From positions 124,001 to 188,000 of the forward strand of contig CM024178.1 in the NCBI GenBank assembly GCA_013433145.1: a stretch of 64,000 nt of DNA, in the 5' to 3' direction. This document shows, piece after piece, positions 1-11,382 of the stretch. The notes beneath the pieces are model-generated. The model saw only the letters and a program-made list of their open reading frames with translations. It was not told where the DNA came from and searched no databases. How positions within the stretch are numbered: position 1 is the first letter of the stretch; each line of letters starts with the position of its first letter. Source of the stretch: Ascaris suum (lineage: Eukaryota > Nematoda > Chromadorea > Rhabditida > Ascarididae). The position numbers and the translations under genes were made by a program.

Positions 1-3000
1 TAAACGTTGCTAAGAAATAGTGCAAATCAATCAGCAACGTATCGCACAGTGTGGTCGTTCTGCTGAAATATCACCTACCTGCGTTCAAAAAACGGTGAAA
101 AGTTAAGCCGTTAAAGTGGACCTATCAGCCGGACGATTGATACAGGGCAGTATGATCGACTGCATAATCAAAAACCATATTGTCAACCATTTTTTTCGTG
201 TTAACTTCTCGCTTCGCCAGTTCGGCTACCACCAAAACATTCAGTTCAAATCCATTTAACTGCCTGTCCTTTTTGCTGTGCATGCTACACCAATAACCGA
301 ACACTTATACAAAAAGTTTACTAAAGAATACAAGTAACATCTCTCACATAAGCCCACTAAAATTACAAAAAAGTCAACCGTTACATCATCTTATCACCTG
401 GACCTTCCCTCACGAATTATAAGCAGTGGCAACGCAAAAGATATATGCTGAGTTCCACTGATAAGCTCCTTGAATCCTTACTCTTTCTAACATATATTAA
501 TGGTTTGTAGACCGAGCTAAACAGTAAATCCATTTTAGTTGTGGGCAGCACGAAGTCATTTGACTGTGCTATGAATGAAATTATCTTGGTGATTGTTGTC
601 TCTGAACAGTCGGGCCTCTGATTGGCGAATAGTTATGTCATCATCTACATGCCTGTCTGTTCATTTTGGCTTGTACAGTCGGTTCGTAGACCATTTCCTT
701 GGTGATATAACAAAAACTGCAATTGACGACGCTTGGGACCTAGATGTCATCATTTCCAACGACATACCCTTCCTCACCATACGGTCGCTATATTGTAGCA
801 TATCCCGCCTCGCGTACGTCCTATGCCATTCCCCGCATATTCACACCGAATGAAGTTGCTGCACTCAGAACACAATACTCTCGCAAGCTTTTCACCTAGT
901 AGCCTCTTGTTCACCGATTATATCCCTTATACTGCTCAAAATGAGAAAAACGTACATCGTTGGCACAGCAAACAGGCATTTCTTTGTTGATGCACTTTGC
1001 GGGCTTGCAGCGAGGAGAAAATTGTTGCGTTCAGGATGGAATCTTTAGAAATGTGCCGCTTAAGCGCAACCGTTCAAGGAAAGTTGTTTCAAAATGTTCA
1101 GTGGTTTCTTCGATGCGATCATCTCACAGTTGCCAGAACAACGTGAAAGTCACAAGCATCGAATTTATTCTCTCTTTATTCCTCATTCGCAATAAACGCT
1201 ATCAATTTCCCTTATAACAGCCACTAAAGCTCAAGCCTTCCAGCTCTTGCCTTCAAAAACGCCCTTTCGTTAACCTCTTTAATAAATGAATAAATATCCA
1301 CCCCTGCGAGCATATAAAAACAGCTCAATTGCAATGGTGATGAATGATTTCGATAAGCAGCTAACTAACGTCGTCAACATTCGCACCGCAACCTCGAAGG
1401 TCATTGCGCAATTGCCAACAATTGTCTCGATCATCCCAAACGTCCTGTCGCCCTTTCTTGTGAACGCACGCAATAAATGTGGCCGCTGCACGCATGATGG
1501 GTGCAACTCTGATCGCATCCCAACAACAGACGTTTATCTCTATATCGACAAACTGATAGTAAGGCAGTGGAATGAGGAAGGGTTCACGATGGTGAATCGA
1601 GAGGAAGGAAACAGAACGACTACCTGAAATAGCCAAACAAGGCTTCCTTCTCCTATCCTTCCGATAAACCTTTTTAAAGCTTTTCCAGCTAATCTTCTGA
1701 AGCGATGAAGTACGACAGTGCAGTGAAGTATAGCACAGGTTTGATTTATATTTTGCAAGGCAAATTTCAAGATCAGAATCTCTTTCGCGTGTTGCTTCAC
1801 AATAATGCCACTGTTACGACCTTCAATTAATAAAATGTTCCCTTTTTTAAAACACTTTCCAATCAACTTCCTGAAAAGGGGAAAAACCACCGAATGGACA
1901 ACGCAAAAAGAATTTACAATCCCCAAACACCTGCAAAAGCAACGCACTTTGGATCATTAGAAAAGAAGTGCTAAAATATCACTGAAATAGCATGGTTTTG
2001 CATAAGCACCTCGGTATGTTCCTTCAAAAGCAATGCGGATATTCCGATTTTTGGTGCTGCACAAGTTGGATGAATTTGTGTTCTGTTCAAAAAAAGTCAC
2101 ACCTTTTCGATCATTGTTTATCAGGTATGAGAAATGGCCGACTTCTTTGAGTAGAATTACAGCCACCTTGCCGAAAAAAAATCCATTTCAGGTGAAGTTG
2201 ACTGCATTCATGAGCAAGACTGCAGCCAAGCCGATTAGAAATAACAGCAATGCTTCACATTTTACGATATACTTTATACTACCTACCAAGGTGGTGACCG
2301 CTAAGAACCGGATTTGCTTTCCTCAACCTGTCCCCGACGACTTTCGCTATTCGTCATCGGTGCGACTTTCCATCGCACCACAGGAAGACTGCTCAGTAAA
2401 AGATCTACGTGACCGAAGATTCATGCTATGTTGAGCTGCTATCCCTCAGAACTGAAGTTGTAGTCGAAATAAGCAAAAAAAAATTTATGTAAAGCATAAG
2501 CACCCTGCTAGTAAATTAAAGCCACGAAATCCTTCGCACTATGAAATCCGTAAAGAAGGATAAAGTGGTGAAGAATCTCGGTGGCTGACGCCATATTCAC
2601 TTCCCCCATGAACTCGAGATTATTTAAAAACAACGGTATGATCCAAAATAACTCCCCTCAGTAGTCAATAAGGTTGATATTATGCCAGCCACAAGGTAAA
2701 TGGAATACTTCACAACAAAACATAGCAGCTCCCTTTTCTACGAAATTGAGCGACCTTTCAAACATTTGATCAAAAAACACTCCTCTTCCACATCGATTTC
2801 ATTGACAGAATTAGTGGCATCCGTAAATGCTGGCAGTTCTTCCAGAAGCGCTTGCAAAACGAACGAAAAAATCCGACGTGCATCCTAAGGTACCTGTTTC
2901 GTGCACGAGAAGGTGAACGCGAACAAAGCTCCCTATGCCTGCATCTTAAAAACTACGATAATCAAACCATCTACATCCGCCTCTGTCCCATTCGAGGAAA

Positions 3001-3966
3001 TTTCTGGCGAGTGTCTGATGCATCATATTTTTTTGCGATCCGTGCAACCGGCTGCCGTCACATTCGTCACTCTAGAAGTAGGTAAGTGCAGTAATTCTGT
3101 CTCTTTGTTCTTTGAACTGTTACTTTTCAGACAGCAAATAACTCTGATACTAGTCAGCAGAAATTATAAGCTGAAACAAACACCAATCCTATTCGATCTC
3201 TGTTAATCTTGACAGAAAAACGAAAACAAGAACTATTTTACATTAACGCATAAAATCCTGCTAAATCTTTAGAGCTAACGTCAACGAAGCGCACTAAGAG
3301 ACAGCATCCGTCGATGATACTGCTTATTCAGTTGTCGACGTGTAGAAGGGCAAAACCCTCGCCCCCTTTGCATGAATAGAACAGAGGTGGCTTTTTTCAC
3401 GAAACAAAAATTATGAGAACCTATGTGCACCAGACTATGAAGTGGCTCTGCGACAGCAGCCATAGCGTTAGTCACTCAGCGATAGAAAGAAAAAGCTCAC
3501 TGACGGTCCTTTGCAACATCTTCGGCCGTGACACCAACTCTTCTGATGCATAGCCATCCGCTTCATCAATACAACTCGATGAAGGCACTGAACCTCACTT
3601 GGCATCCATTCCCGTTGTCTTATCTGCAGCAATCATAACAATTTCATGAACCGACATGATAAGAGCATTTAAAATTTAGTTGGCCGTTCATGTGTCATTC
3701 CCAAAATGAACGTCGCAAACTTTGAGTCTGAAGTACTCTGAATTCACAGAAAATCAGTTAACGAGGCTTCAAGCGTGAACTGCAGAGTGATGCGTCAGCA
3801 ATAAGCACTAATGCATAAGGTCTCGCCGGTATAATAATAAAAGCCTGCAATCAGTATCGTAATCACCGTATCGCCACAGAAGTTACTGCAATGCTTATGA
3901 GACATGCTATTCCTAACATTCTCGCCCGAGGGAGACTCTTCACGAAACGCCCTCTTATAGCTTCAT

Positions 3967-4060
3967 CTCAGCTTTCAACAGAAACCGCACACCTCTTCAC
4001 TTCCACCGTTAACAACATCGCACATTAAACTTCTGTACTATTCCAAACACATTTAATAAA
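3967..4060 (+). repeat. Dispersed ~95-bp repeat, copy A
   Basis: This stretch matches 6560-6658 in the same orientation with only scattered substitutions. Both contain the shared cores TTTCAACAGAAA and CACACCTCTTCACTTCCAC and end near TTTAATAA/TTAATAA. No coding content or terminal inverted repeats are evident. It is probably a fragment of an interspersed element of this genome. Confidence 0.7.
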
Positions 4061-4976
4061 TGACACTTAAGTAATAATGAGCAGCACTTGAACTCCATTC
4101 AAATATTTCTCAGCTGTTGAGTATTAAATCACATCAGCGATAACAAAACAGTTGCGGATATAAGACAGGCAAATTAAGTTTCCCAACCAAAATTACGCTT
4201 CGAAGGAGAGAGGAAGCTGATGACACTGACATCATGCAGCACACAGAATTAGACAACAAGCAGCATTAGGTGAGTTTCCCACACCCGACAACCCATTTTT
4301 GCATAAAAGTGGCAGTCATTCTTGTCGAATTTCCCGTTCGTGCTCCATCGATAAGATGCCATGTTTTTGTTTACAATTCTTTGCACAAGCTTAGTAAAAC
4401 ATCATATCAATCCATTCATTCAAATACATCCGTCTCCAACGTCGTGCATACAGACCTAGATTTCTGAGAACATCGGCAAAACAGGTCTAGAAATCAGCGC
4501 CTTATCAGCAACTAACTTTCTCTACAGATCCCTCACAAGTGGGTAAAAGAGTGCAGGCTTTGTTGTGCATCTTCAAAAATCAAGTTCATTTCTTTAGCCC
4601 CCAGAATCTGGCATCGTTGACAAGCCGCGCACAGGAAACGATTTTCACCTTTTCACTAAACCTCGAATTGGGGACATGGTAACGGGGGTAGAGACGATTA
4701 AACATTGAAACTACTTCGGTGTGCCTTTACCAAAAGCAAATACAAGAAAGAGAATGAAAAGAGAGTCTCATGCATTAAGGTATCTCCAAAAATTTTCTAA
4801 ATACGTTCTCTCACGGTTCTTAGTTTGGAGTCATCAAATGAATTTCCCTTTTCTTGCTGTCTTTTTTCAATCGATCACCGTCCTACTTAAACATTTCTAA
4901 AGGTTTTAAGATTGCGGACCCTTCACCCTGAATGCCTTCTGTTTGCAGTAAAATAGTCATCACACATAAGAAAAAC

Positions 4977-5000
4977 ATTTCGGCAGATTGCTGCCGAAAT
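4977..5000. other. Small perfect hairpin
   Basis: The ten bases ATTTCGGCAG are followed by a four-base loop (ATTG) and their exact reverse complement CTGCCGAAAT. There is no associated gene, and no T-run follows that would suggest a Pol III terminator. It may be an incidental palindrome. Confidence 0.5.
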
Positions 5001-5302
5001 AGGTGCTTAATTATAAGAAGAAAAATTTCCTCACTGTGAAGGACGCATCTGACCAGGGAATAGTTTACTTCAACAAATAGTCTTACACAAATGAAGAAGA
5101 AATATCATTGCAGATGACACTGTGTGCCGCACACAAGATGAAACCTATACAAGAGTGACGCAAACTGCACTCCGCAGTTCACAAACACAATCGAGCGCAT
5201 TGATGTCAACGTGCAGGACAAGTGATCAGATGGGCATCAAATGAAGATATCTCTGACAACCCTAACAAAGGTTCCCAACTAATAAAAATGAGCAATAACT
5301 GT

Positions 5303-5375
5303 GGCCGCTGTAGCTCAACTGGTAGAGCAATAAGTCGGTAATCAAACTGCCAAAAGTTCGGACTTTGATCCCGAG
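5303..5375 (+). pseudogene. tRNA-like relic or SINE head
   Basis: TAGCTCAACTGGTAGAGCA (5311-5329) is an excellent internal A-box and D-arm. It is followed at the expected distance by a degenerate B-box region, AGTTCGGACTTTGATCCC. The ends do not pair as an acceptor stem and the T-arm carries extra bases, so this is not a functional tRNA. It is best explained as a tRNA-derived SINE head or a decayed tRNA pseudogene. Confidence 0.5.
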
Positions 5376-7815
5376 CAAAAATTTCCACTCTCTACAAGGA
5401 CGAGCCGTTTACAACCTGAGTGAGACTTCGCTCGACTTTAACCACAACCAAATCAGATCTAGAAAAAGTGCATTCTTTCGCTTCTCAGAGATATTCAAAG
5501 CAAAAATTAACAATATCGATCGATCCAACGCACCAACTAGCACCACAGGGAACTATAGCGAAGCCGCGCTGCTGGAAAACACACTGTCGGGTTGATGAGA
5601 CGTGTTAAGTGGCAGTGATCAAAACGTTAAATCAGATCTGCGCATGCTATTACTTCGTGATTTACCGAACGTTTTATCTCGCGCCGCAGTGCACCTACCC
5701 AAACATAGCCACAATTCCCCGAACCGTTTCTAGCGTCCTTCCTTGCATATGCTTTATTCCACCTGATAATTGAACAAACCGCACTCAAGCGTATCAATGT
5801 AAAAGCGATTTTATTTACAAAAGCTCTTTTTTTTATGACGTCTGCTTCAAAGGAAACATAAATGAATGACGTCAGCTAAGTGAAGAGGAAAATGCTTATA
5901 ATGGAGTGCAATTCTATAAGGGACTCAGCTGGTGAGCAATTTACAAACATTCAACATTTCATAGGCACCATGAAAGTACATATGCTTCCAACAATAACAG
6001 TAATACATCCAGCAATGCGCAACTTTCTCTTCAAATTTTGATATAGCAGTCGTATGTGGCTTTAGATATGCACAAGTCTATCACTTTCTCGAACTCTCTG
6101 ATCGGAGGGGACCGGTATCCCCCTAAAACTGTGAAAAAAGGTTAGCTGCAAACTTGCAGCGAATGGAGGGAAGGGGATTATTCGGGCTTTGCAACAACCA
6201 ACAAACAAACACATCACTTCTCTCCAGATACTCTGCACTATAACTGGCCAACCTGATGAAAAGTCGAGTTCCGGTGCTCCTTGTCGGTATTCACCTCTAC
6301 ACCTGGATGCGTTATCGGCACGGCAGTCGACGGACCAACGAAAAAATCCCTCGATGGCGTAAAGTGGCGCATTGCTGGCGCGTTCCTGAGCTCTGTTGTG
6401 GCATCGAACCCATCTAGGTCCGGGGTGCTGCCTGAAAGCAACCAGCTCACCGAACTTAAAACAACTTCCATCCCTCATACAACAATGCAAGATACGTTTA
6501 AACAAAGGATGCTCAATTCGCCAGAGGCAAGGTCGATAACTGAATCCTCGAGGTGCAAACTCAGCCCAACTTTCAACAGAAATCGCACACCTCTTCACTT
6601 CCACTGTTAACAAAATCGCACATCAAACTTCTACACTATTCTTAACGTACTTAATAACCGATATTTATTCCGATTTGGAAAGAATCATTCCAGCGGTAAG
6701 CGAAAACCTTGTCATACGACCTGAAGAAGTACTTGAGCTTGCTGCGAAGACATCGATACCGACTCGGTGCTACTCATGTTAGCATCGAGGGGCGCACCAC
6801 TGTCATTAAAAAGTGTGCGCATATGTGGGCGATGCTGTTGTGCAGCTGGCGGCGGGGCCGTCGCTTGGCATGGGTCGCCTCCACTAGTCGTAACAGCGAA
6901 CGCGGTCGCTGATAGATGGTTTAGCATCGCGTTCAGACAGCTGAAAGCATGGCCAGTCGGGAAGAATGTTATATAAGGACTAAAAGTATGGACGAAATAA
7001 TCCTTACTTCAACATTTCACAGCGTTGCAGCATTTCAAGATTCTCATGTCGATATAACTCTCAAAAAACCTCTCTAAATTCACCAATAAACCGCGACATT
7101 GTTAAAGCCATTCATTAGGAAAGACAGCGATATTATGCTCCTGGATAAATGGTTCACACAGCCGACAAGTGCATAACAAACTCATATTTCGAATGAAAAC
7201 CATTTACGATAGAACTTCCTCCCGTTCCTTTTCTTAACCAACAACTAACAGCAGGTAGTATCCTTCAAAGGGGAGAGCTGAGACGAAAGTTAGCCGGCGT
7301 AACAATGAAACAATGAAAAGCGGTTATGCGTGGCTGCACCACAAGGCAGCAGTGGAGGTCATCCAATTGCTGAGCAGAACACGCAGTCCACACATCATAC
7401 AATACAGCATATCGTTATCACCTTTCGGCGCTGTACTGCATTCATTACCGCACCTTAAAGTGGGTCCCACACAACAACAACGCACCCGCATCTCTGCTTC
7501 CTGCTGAGGTTGTGCTCGATTGCTACTTATGAATCATCAACTCAATAACGAAGCATCCTTCATTTTGCTGGCTTAAACGAGTCACATGGACAGAATACAA
7601 TGCATCCGCTAGATTAAAAGCAGTACAACAATTCGCATTTCTAACACAGCAACATCCTGGCAAAAGCGAAAATATTGGCGCTTCCCGAGAAGACAAAAGA
7701 GCTTGTCGCATGACAAATGTAGCATAGCTGTTGACACATTACCACTGAAATTCCAGCCTCTTACGCTTTCCCACATCCTCCATCTTAAACCATTGCATAA
7801 CCTTCATTAATAAAT

Positions 7816-7818
<3 letters not shown>
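5376..7818. other. Flank without recognisable gene
   Basis: No supported gene. The longest frames, 183 codons on the minus strand (6062-6613) and an overlapping 109 codons on the plus strand (6281-6610), are antiparallel over the same relatively GC-rich patch and show no domain pattern. That patch is contiguous with the dispersed repeat at 6560-6658, so it is more likely repeat sequence than a gene. Confidence 0.45.
6560..6658 (+). repeat. Dispersed ~95-bp repeat, copy B
   Basis: Same-orientation relative of 3967-4060, differing by scattered substitutions and small indels. See that entry for the shared cores. No gene or transposase is attached to it. Confidence 0.7.

Positions 7819-7911
<93 letters not shown>
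7819..7911. repeat. (TA)n microsatellite, left flank
   Basis: An uninterrupted run of alternating A and T of about 93 bp. It creates an artificial Ile-Tyr open frame on the minus strand, which should be ignored. It lies outside the tandem array and is not part of the 15.3-kb unit. Confidence 0.97.
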
Positions 7912-7913
<2 letters not shown>

Positions 7914-8403
7914 CTGCGATTAGTTCTATAAAAACAAGTCCTATAAAAAATAGCAAGTGAGAGTAGACCTAAGCAGTGAAAAGTCAAAGCATCCGCCTGC
8001 GCACGAAACAAATCGTTGAATGAAGCGCTAGGGTATTTGTGGTGATATTTCAGGCGCGCTATAGATCATTTGCCTTAGCCGATCAAATTTATGATCTATT
8101 ATAATGGCCTCTTTAGAAGTTGATAGTTATTGCATAACGAGGCGCGGTTTTTTCGAATTATTAGCTCTTAAAACCAGTTAAGTGATCTACCTTCGCCTTT
8201 CGGGCAATTTAGCAATCAGTAAACGCTTCATACATCTACAAACATAAATGTAATCGCCGACCCTACATACACGTTAAAAAAATCCTACTCTATGATCATT
8301 TTCAAATGAACTATTCTCACATTCAAATTTTATGGCAAAAATTTCACCAGAAAAAAGCCCACACTCAGGCCATAAATTCACTGATGCTCAATAAACCTCC
8401 TGC

Positions 8404-8480
8404 GATGTTACGGGATTTGAACCCGTAAAACGATTACAATAAAAAGTTGAAATCACACTCCGCAACCGATTCTACAAACT
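8404..8480 (-). pseudogene. tRNA-like relic with intact T-arm
   Basis: On the minus strand a perfect T-arm is present: the stem ACGGG/CCCGT encloses a TTCAAAT loop, i.e. ACGGGTTCAAATCCCGT. A degenerate A-box-like stretch (TAGCTCGCCAAGTTTGTAGAA) lies upstream on the same strand. The spacing between the boxes is too long for a plain tRNA and no acceptor stem is visible. It is therefore a tRNA-derived repeat or a tRNA pseudogene. Confidence 0.45.
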
Positions 8481-9224
8481 TGGCGAGCTACTCGATAGGC
8501 AGGCGTGAAAAAAGACCAAACTAAGCATCGACATGCTAGGAGCTTTTTCCTCCTAGAATTCTTCACTCAAATTTTACTACAAGTATCATCCATCATGGCC
8601 GCAATTAGGTGTAGTGGCTCATAGCTTATAATGTCTATAATTTTAAGATGTAAAAATTGAAAAATTCGATAAACGTGCCTTGAAATCAATTTTTGCAAAC
8701 AAACTGCTCTCATCTATTTCAATCTTTCTCCCTAAAATTTCTCCAAGATAATCTTAAAGGTGCATAGCGAATAAGCTTTTTTCATGAAATTAATCGAAAA
8801 GAAAAACAAGTTTTTTTCTGCGAAAGAGGCTCAACAATACGTGGAAAAATTTCTAGCTGAGTCGAAAGAGAAAGAGACTTGGAGTCATAGTGCCGTTTCA
8901 ACAAGTCTGCCCTTCCCAGCTGAAGGCGAAGAGCGCGGGTTCAAACATTCTTCATCCCCGCGGGAGCTATTCATCCGGGGACCGCGCTGGCGACTAATCC
9001 GCCAAATTATCCAACTTCCCATGAAAGACTTTCATACATATCTGAAAGCGTGTACATCCACTTATGTCGTGAACGTATGCTCCCCAAGAGACCACGGAGT
9101 TACCCCTAGCCCCACATTCAACAGTTTCTGCAAAAAAGCATCACAGCTATATTGGATTCGCAGAAGCAATCCTTGCGATGACAATGCACAGGAACATCTG
9201 CATTATAGACATGAAGATTTACGA
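8481..9224. other. Flank without recognisable gene
   Basis: Holds one 153-codon plus-strand frame (8784-9245). Its translation starts with a Lys/Glu-rich stretch and then becomes compositionally ordinary, with no motif I recognise. No splice signals clearly bound it. I leave it unassigned. Confidence 0.4.
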
Positions 9225-9302
9225 GCACAAAAATTCAAATTCTAAAGCATTTTAATATACGATGACATCGTAGATAAACAACTCTACCAACTGAGCTGCC
9301 TA
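9225..9302 (-). pseudogene. tRNA-like A-box relic
   Basis: Read on the minus strand, GGCAGCTCAGTTGGTAGAG is a near-consensus tRNA D-arm and A-box. It is followed by a possible anticodon stem (ACGATG/CATCGT). The B-box region is replaced by A/T-rich sequence, so a mature tRNA cannot form. Probably a decayed tRNA gene or SINE head. Confidence 0.4.
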
Positions 9303-9368
9303 TTAAAGCGAAACATCCTCGACCGCTGAACAGAGCTTAGGAAGGTTTCTGAGCATAGGTTTCTGAGC

Positions 9369-9450
9369 GAAGTTATCTATAGCCGAGAGCAGGACCGTCG
9401 TTCCTAAGCCCAAGTGAACGACGGTCCTGCTCTCGGCTATAGATAACTTC
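9369..9450. repeat. Perfect 34-bp inverted repeat with 14-nt loop
   Basis: The left arm 9369-9402 (starting GAAGTTATCTATAGCC) and the right arm 9417-9450 (ending GGCTATAGATAACTTC) are exact reverse complements over 34 bases. They are separated by CCTAAGCCCAAGTG. A short direct repeat (AGGTTTCTGAGC) lies just to the left. A transcript would form an uninterrupted 34-bp duplex, within the size range of miRNA or siRNA precursors, but absolute perfection fits a recent inverted duplication or fold-back element equally well. No gene is associated. Confidence 0.9.
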
Positions 9451-10081
9451 CACAAATGAGGCCACCTAGGAAATAAGAATAAATTTGAGGCAATTTGGGA
9501 AGCTGTACCAACGAAACTATACAATTTTCTGGCTATTAAATTCAAATAATTCAGTGAACAGAGTTGCATTGCATTTACTCAACTATTTCCTTTATTTTTA
9601 CTAGCCCACCGGGTGGACAACAAAAGCTATCTTTTTAGGGCATAATTTCCTCACTTCCTCTCCACTTTCCTCTGTAATACGTTCCTGCCATGGCATCTGG
9701 GAAGGCATAAACCCCTTGACTTTCCAAAATGCTCTTTCGAATATACGTCCACTTTGGAAGGTCACGAGTACTAGATGCCCCCGGGCTTATAAGCAGCAAA
9801 TGCAATAAACCTCATCTAATAAAACAAAATACACGGAGGTATTAATGGGAGAAGCAGGTATGAATTGAAAATGCATAATAGAAACGCCTATATTTAAAAA
9901 TTGAACATATATTACAACACACAAAGCTATCTGTACACGATGAAGGGGTCGACGCACTTAGCCACAAGCGCACGCGCACGAGAAAGACGGAGAGAGACCG
10001 CGCGCGTCCTCGGAAAGCGGCGCGGTAGTGGTCACTCGGCAATAAAATGTCGCAGTAAATATGAAAATATACCTTAAGGAA

Positions 10082-10402
10082 ACAAAATTTGAAAGATGAA
10101 TTTCAACACATTTTGAAGAGCATTGAATGCTCTATCAGAATCATTAACAAGCTGAGACAAAAACAAGAACTTTTCTATAAGATCAATTCCTTATATGACG
10201 CGCAGTTGACAAAAATTGCAGGTCAGCGATATATCAGGGCCTATCGGTGTATGAAGGAACAAGATTTGGAAAGAATGACTAGGCACATCTTAAAGAGCAC
10301 TGAATGCTCTATCGGAATCATTAATAAGCTGGGACAAAAACAAGAACTTTTCTATAAGACCAATTTCTTATGTGACGCGCAATTGACATAATTTGCAGAC
10401 TC
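10082..10402 (+). repeat. Tandem 177-bp repeat (about 1.8 copies)
   Basis: The segment containing GAATGCTCTATC, then GACAAAAACAAGAACTTTTC, then a GACGCGCA(G/A)TTGACA end occurs twice with a period of 177 bp; the TGAATGCTCT cores start at 10124 and 10301. The copies differ by scattered substitutions. A third copy in inverted orientation lies at 12859-13054, immediately before the large array. The 100-codon open frame across the two copies is a by-product of the repeat. Confidence 0.85.
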
Positions 10403-10799
10403 GAAGTACATGCGCTACAGAGATTGACGCATGTTGACACTGCTGACACATGCGAGCGATTTAAGAAGGCAATCGCTCGACGAATCACCGAAACCCCATC
10501 AATGACTCGAAGTGGCAACAGATGTCGTTTCTCAACAGGATCGTGGGTCTCTTCTAGAGATGTGAAGAAACATCTGAAGTCTCAGATATGATAGGGATCA
10601 TGGCGAAAAGACGTTATATAAGTAGCGGAAGTTTTGTGTTGCTTCAATTACGAGCGCTTAACAAGTGACCCTCCCTCTGTCTTGAAACATCGCGAGTTTG
10701 CTGCTGCTTCAATTGATAGCTTGTTGTGGAAGAAACCAGAGATGTGCTGTTTATGTTTGACGAGATGGCGAGGAAAAGGATGCAAGGAATACAGCCTAT

Positions 10800-11382
10800 C
10801 GAGACAGATGTAGCTGTTTCTTCGAAGTATCCCTGTCAGCCGGAACAGGCGCAAAACAAGGGGACATTAGTTCCCCGACATCCTTATCAACTCTCGAAGG
10901 ACTCTTGAGAAAGATGGAGACATGGAGACTGCGGATGGTTTCAATGTATTCAGCAAATAACTCCAAATGCTCCTCTTTGCGGACGAAGTTCTACTCGTTG
11001 CCGATGACCCAAAAAACTTGCAGTATTCACTGAACGAGCTCAACAAGAATGTGAAGAAAACAAACTAGCAACGACCCAGCGAGCGATGGAAAGGGGGATG
11101 GAAAGTATCAACAAATTGCAACACACCACAAACGAAGAGTTCCGTTCTGGATCCGCATTGAAGGATATCGTTGAAGAAATGTACAAACGAAAACTAGGGT
11201 GGGCAGGTCACGTAGCCAGGTTAAATGACTATAGATGGACTAAGTAAATCTTCTAGCGGTAACCAAGAGACGTAAAACGATCATGCTGCAGGCCGCAACA
11301 AAGGGGGAAGACCCGCTGAGGCTTGGATGCGGAGGGCTCAGGATCGCTATAGACGGAAGAGTTGCCAGCTGCATCGATGGCG
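10800..11382 (+). pseudogene. Decayed RTE-like non-LTR retrotransposon reverse transcriptase
   Basis: Fragments of a non-LTR reverse transcriptase appear in the expected order but in different frames. First comes a LF..SIPV-like stretch (~10815-10838). Then comes GAKQGDISSP (10848-10877), matching the GxxQGDxxSP palm motif. The catalytic block LFADEVLLVAD (10973 onward) follows, corresponding to FADD with the second aspartate changed to glutamate. After it come KLGWAGHVAR (11191-11220), PRDVKRS, and a WMRRAQDR-type tail ending near 11380; these C-terminal motifs are typical of worm RTE-class elements. Stops (for example right after the GHVAR block) and at least three frame changes make it non-functional. 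No endonuclease domain is recognisable upstream. Confidence 0.85.

Larger units (their letters stand above)
1..5302. other. Left flank without recognisable gene
   Basis: I find no coding region I can support here. Open frames exist on both strands, the longest about 135 codons (minus strand near 1540-1947; plus strand 2033-2434), but none shows a domain motif, a compositional signature or a convincing chain of splice sites. An isolated TTTCAG-type acceptor near 2190 and a GTAAGT near 3081 could belong to unrecognised exons. The only structured items seen are the dispersed repeat at 3967-4060 and the small hairpin at 4977-5000, listed separately. Confidence 0.5.

Noticed and set aside
2033..2434. 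133-codon plus-strand frame
   Set aside because: No motif; a TTTCAG acceptor-like site lies inside it, but no matching donor or downstream exon is convincing.
6062..6613. 183-codon minus-strand frame in the left flank
   Set aside because: No domain motif or splice context, overlapped by an antiparallel frame and by a dispersed repeat.
7739..8011. 90-codon minus-strand frame with an Ile-Tyr run
   Set aside because: Produced by the (TA)n tract at 7819-7911.
8930..8975. GGGTTCAAA-like B-box with GC-rich stem near 8938
   Set aside because: No A-box at a sensible distance and no tRNA fold, so not listed as a tRNA relic.
8784..9245. 153-codon plus-strand frame
   Set aside because: No recognisable motif, ordinary composition after the first 40 residues, and flanked by tRNA-like debris.
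10089..10391. 100-codon frame at 10.1-10.4 kb
   Set aside because: It is the tandem 177-bp repeat read through twice; the repeated peptide reflects DNA repetition.
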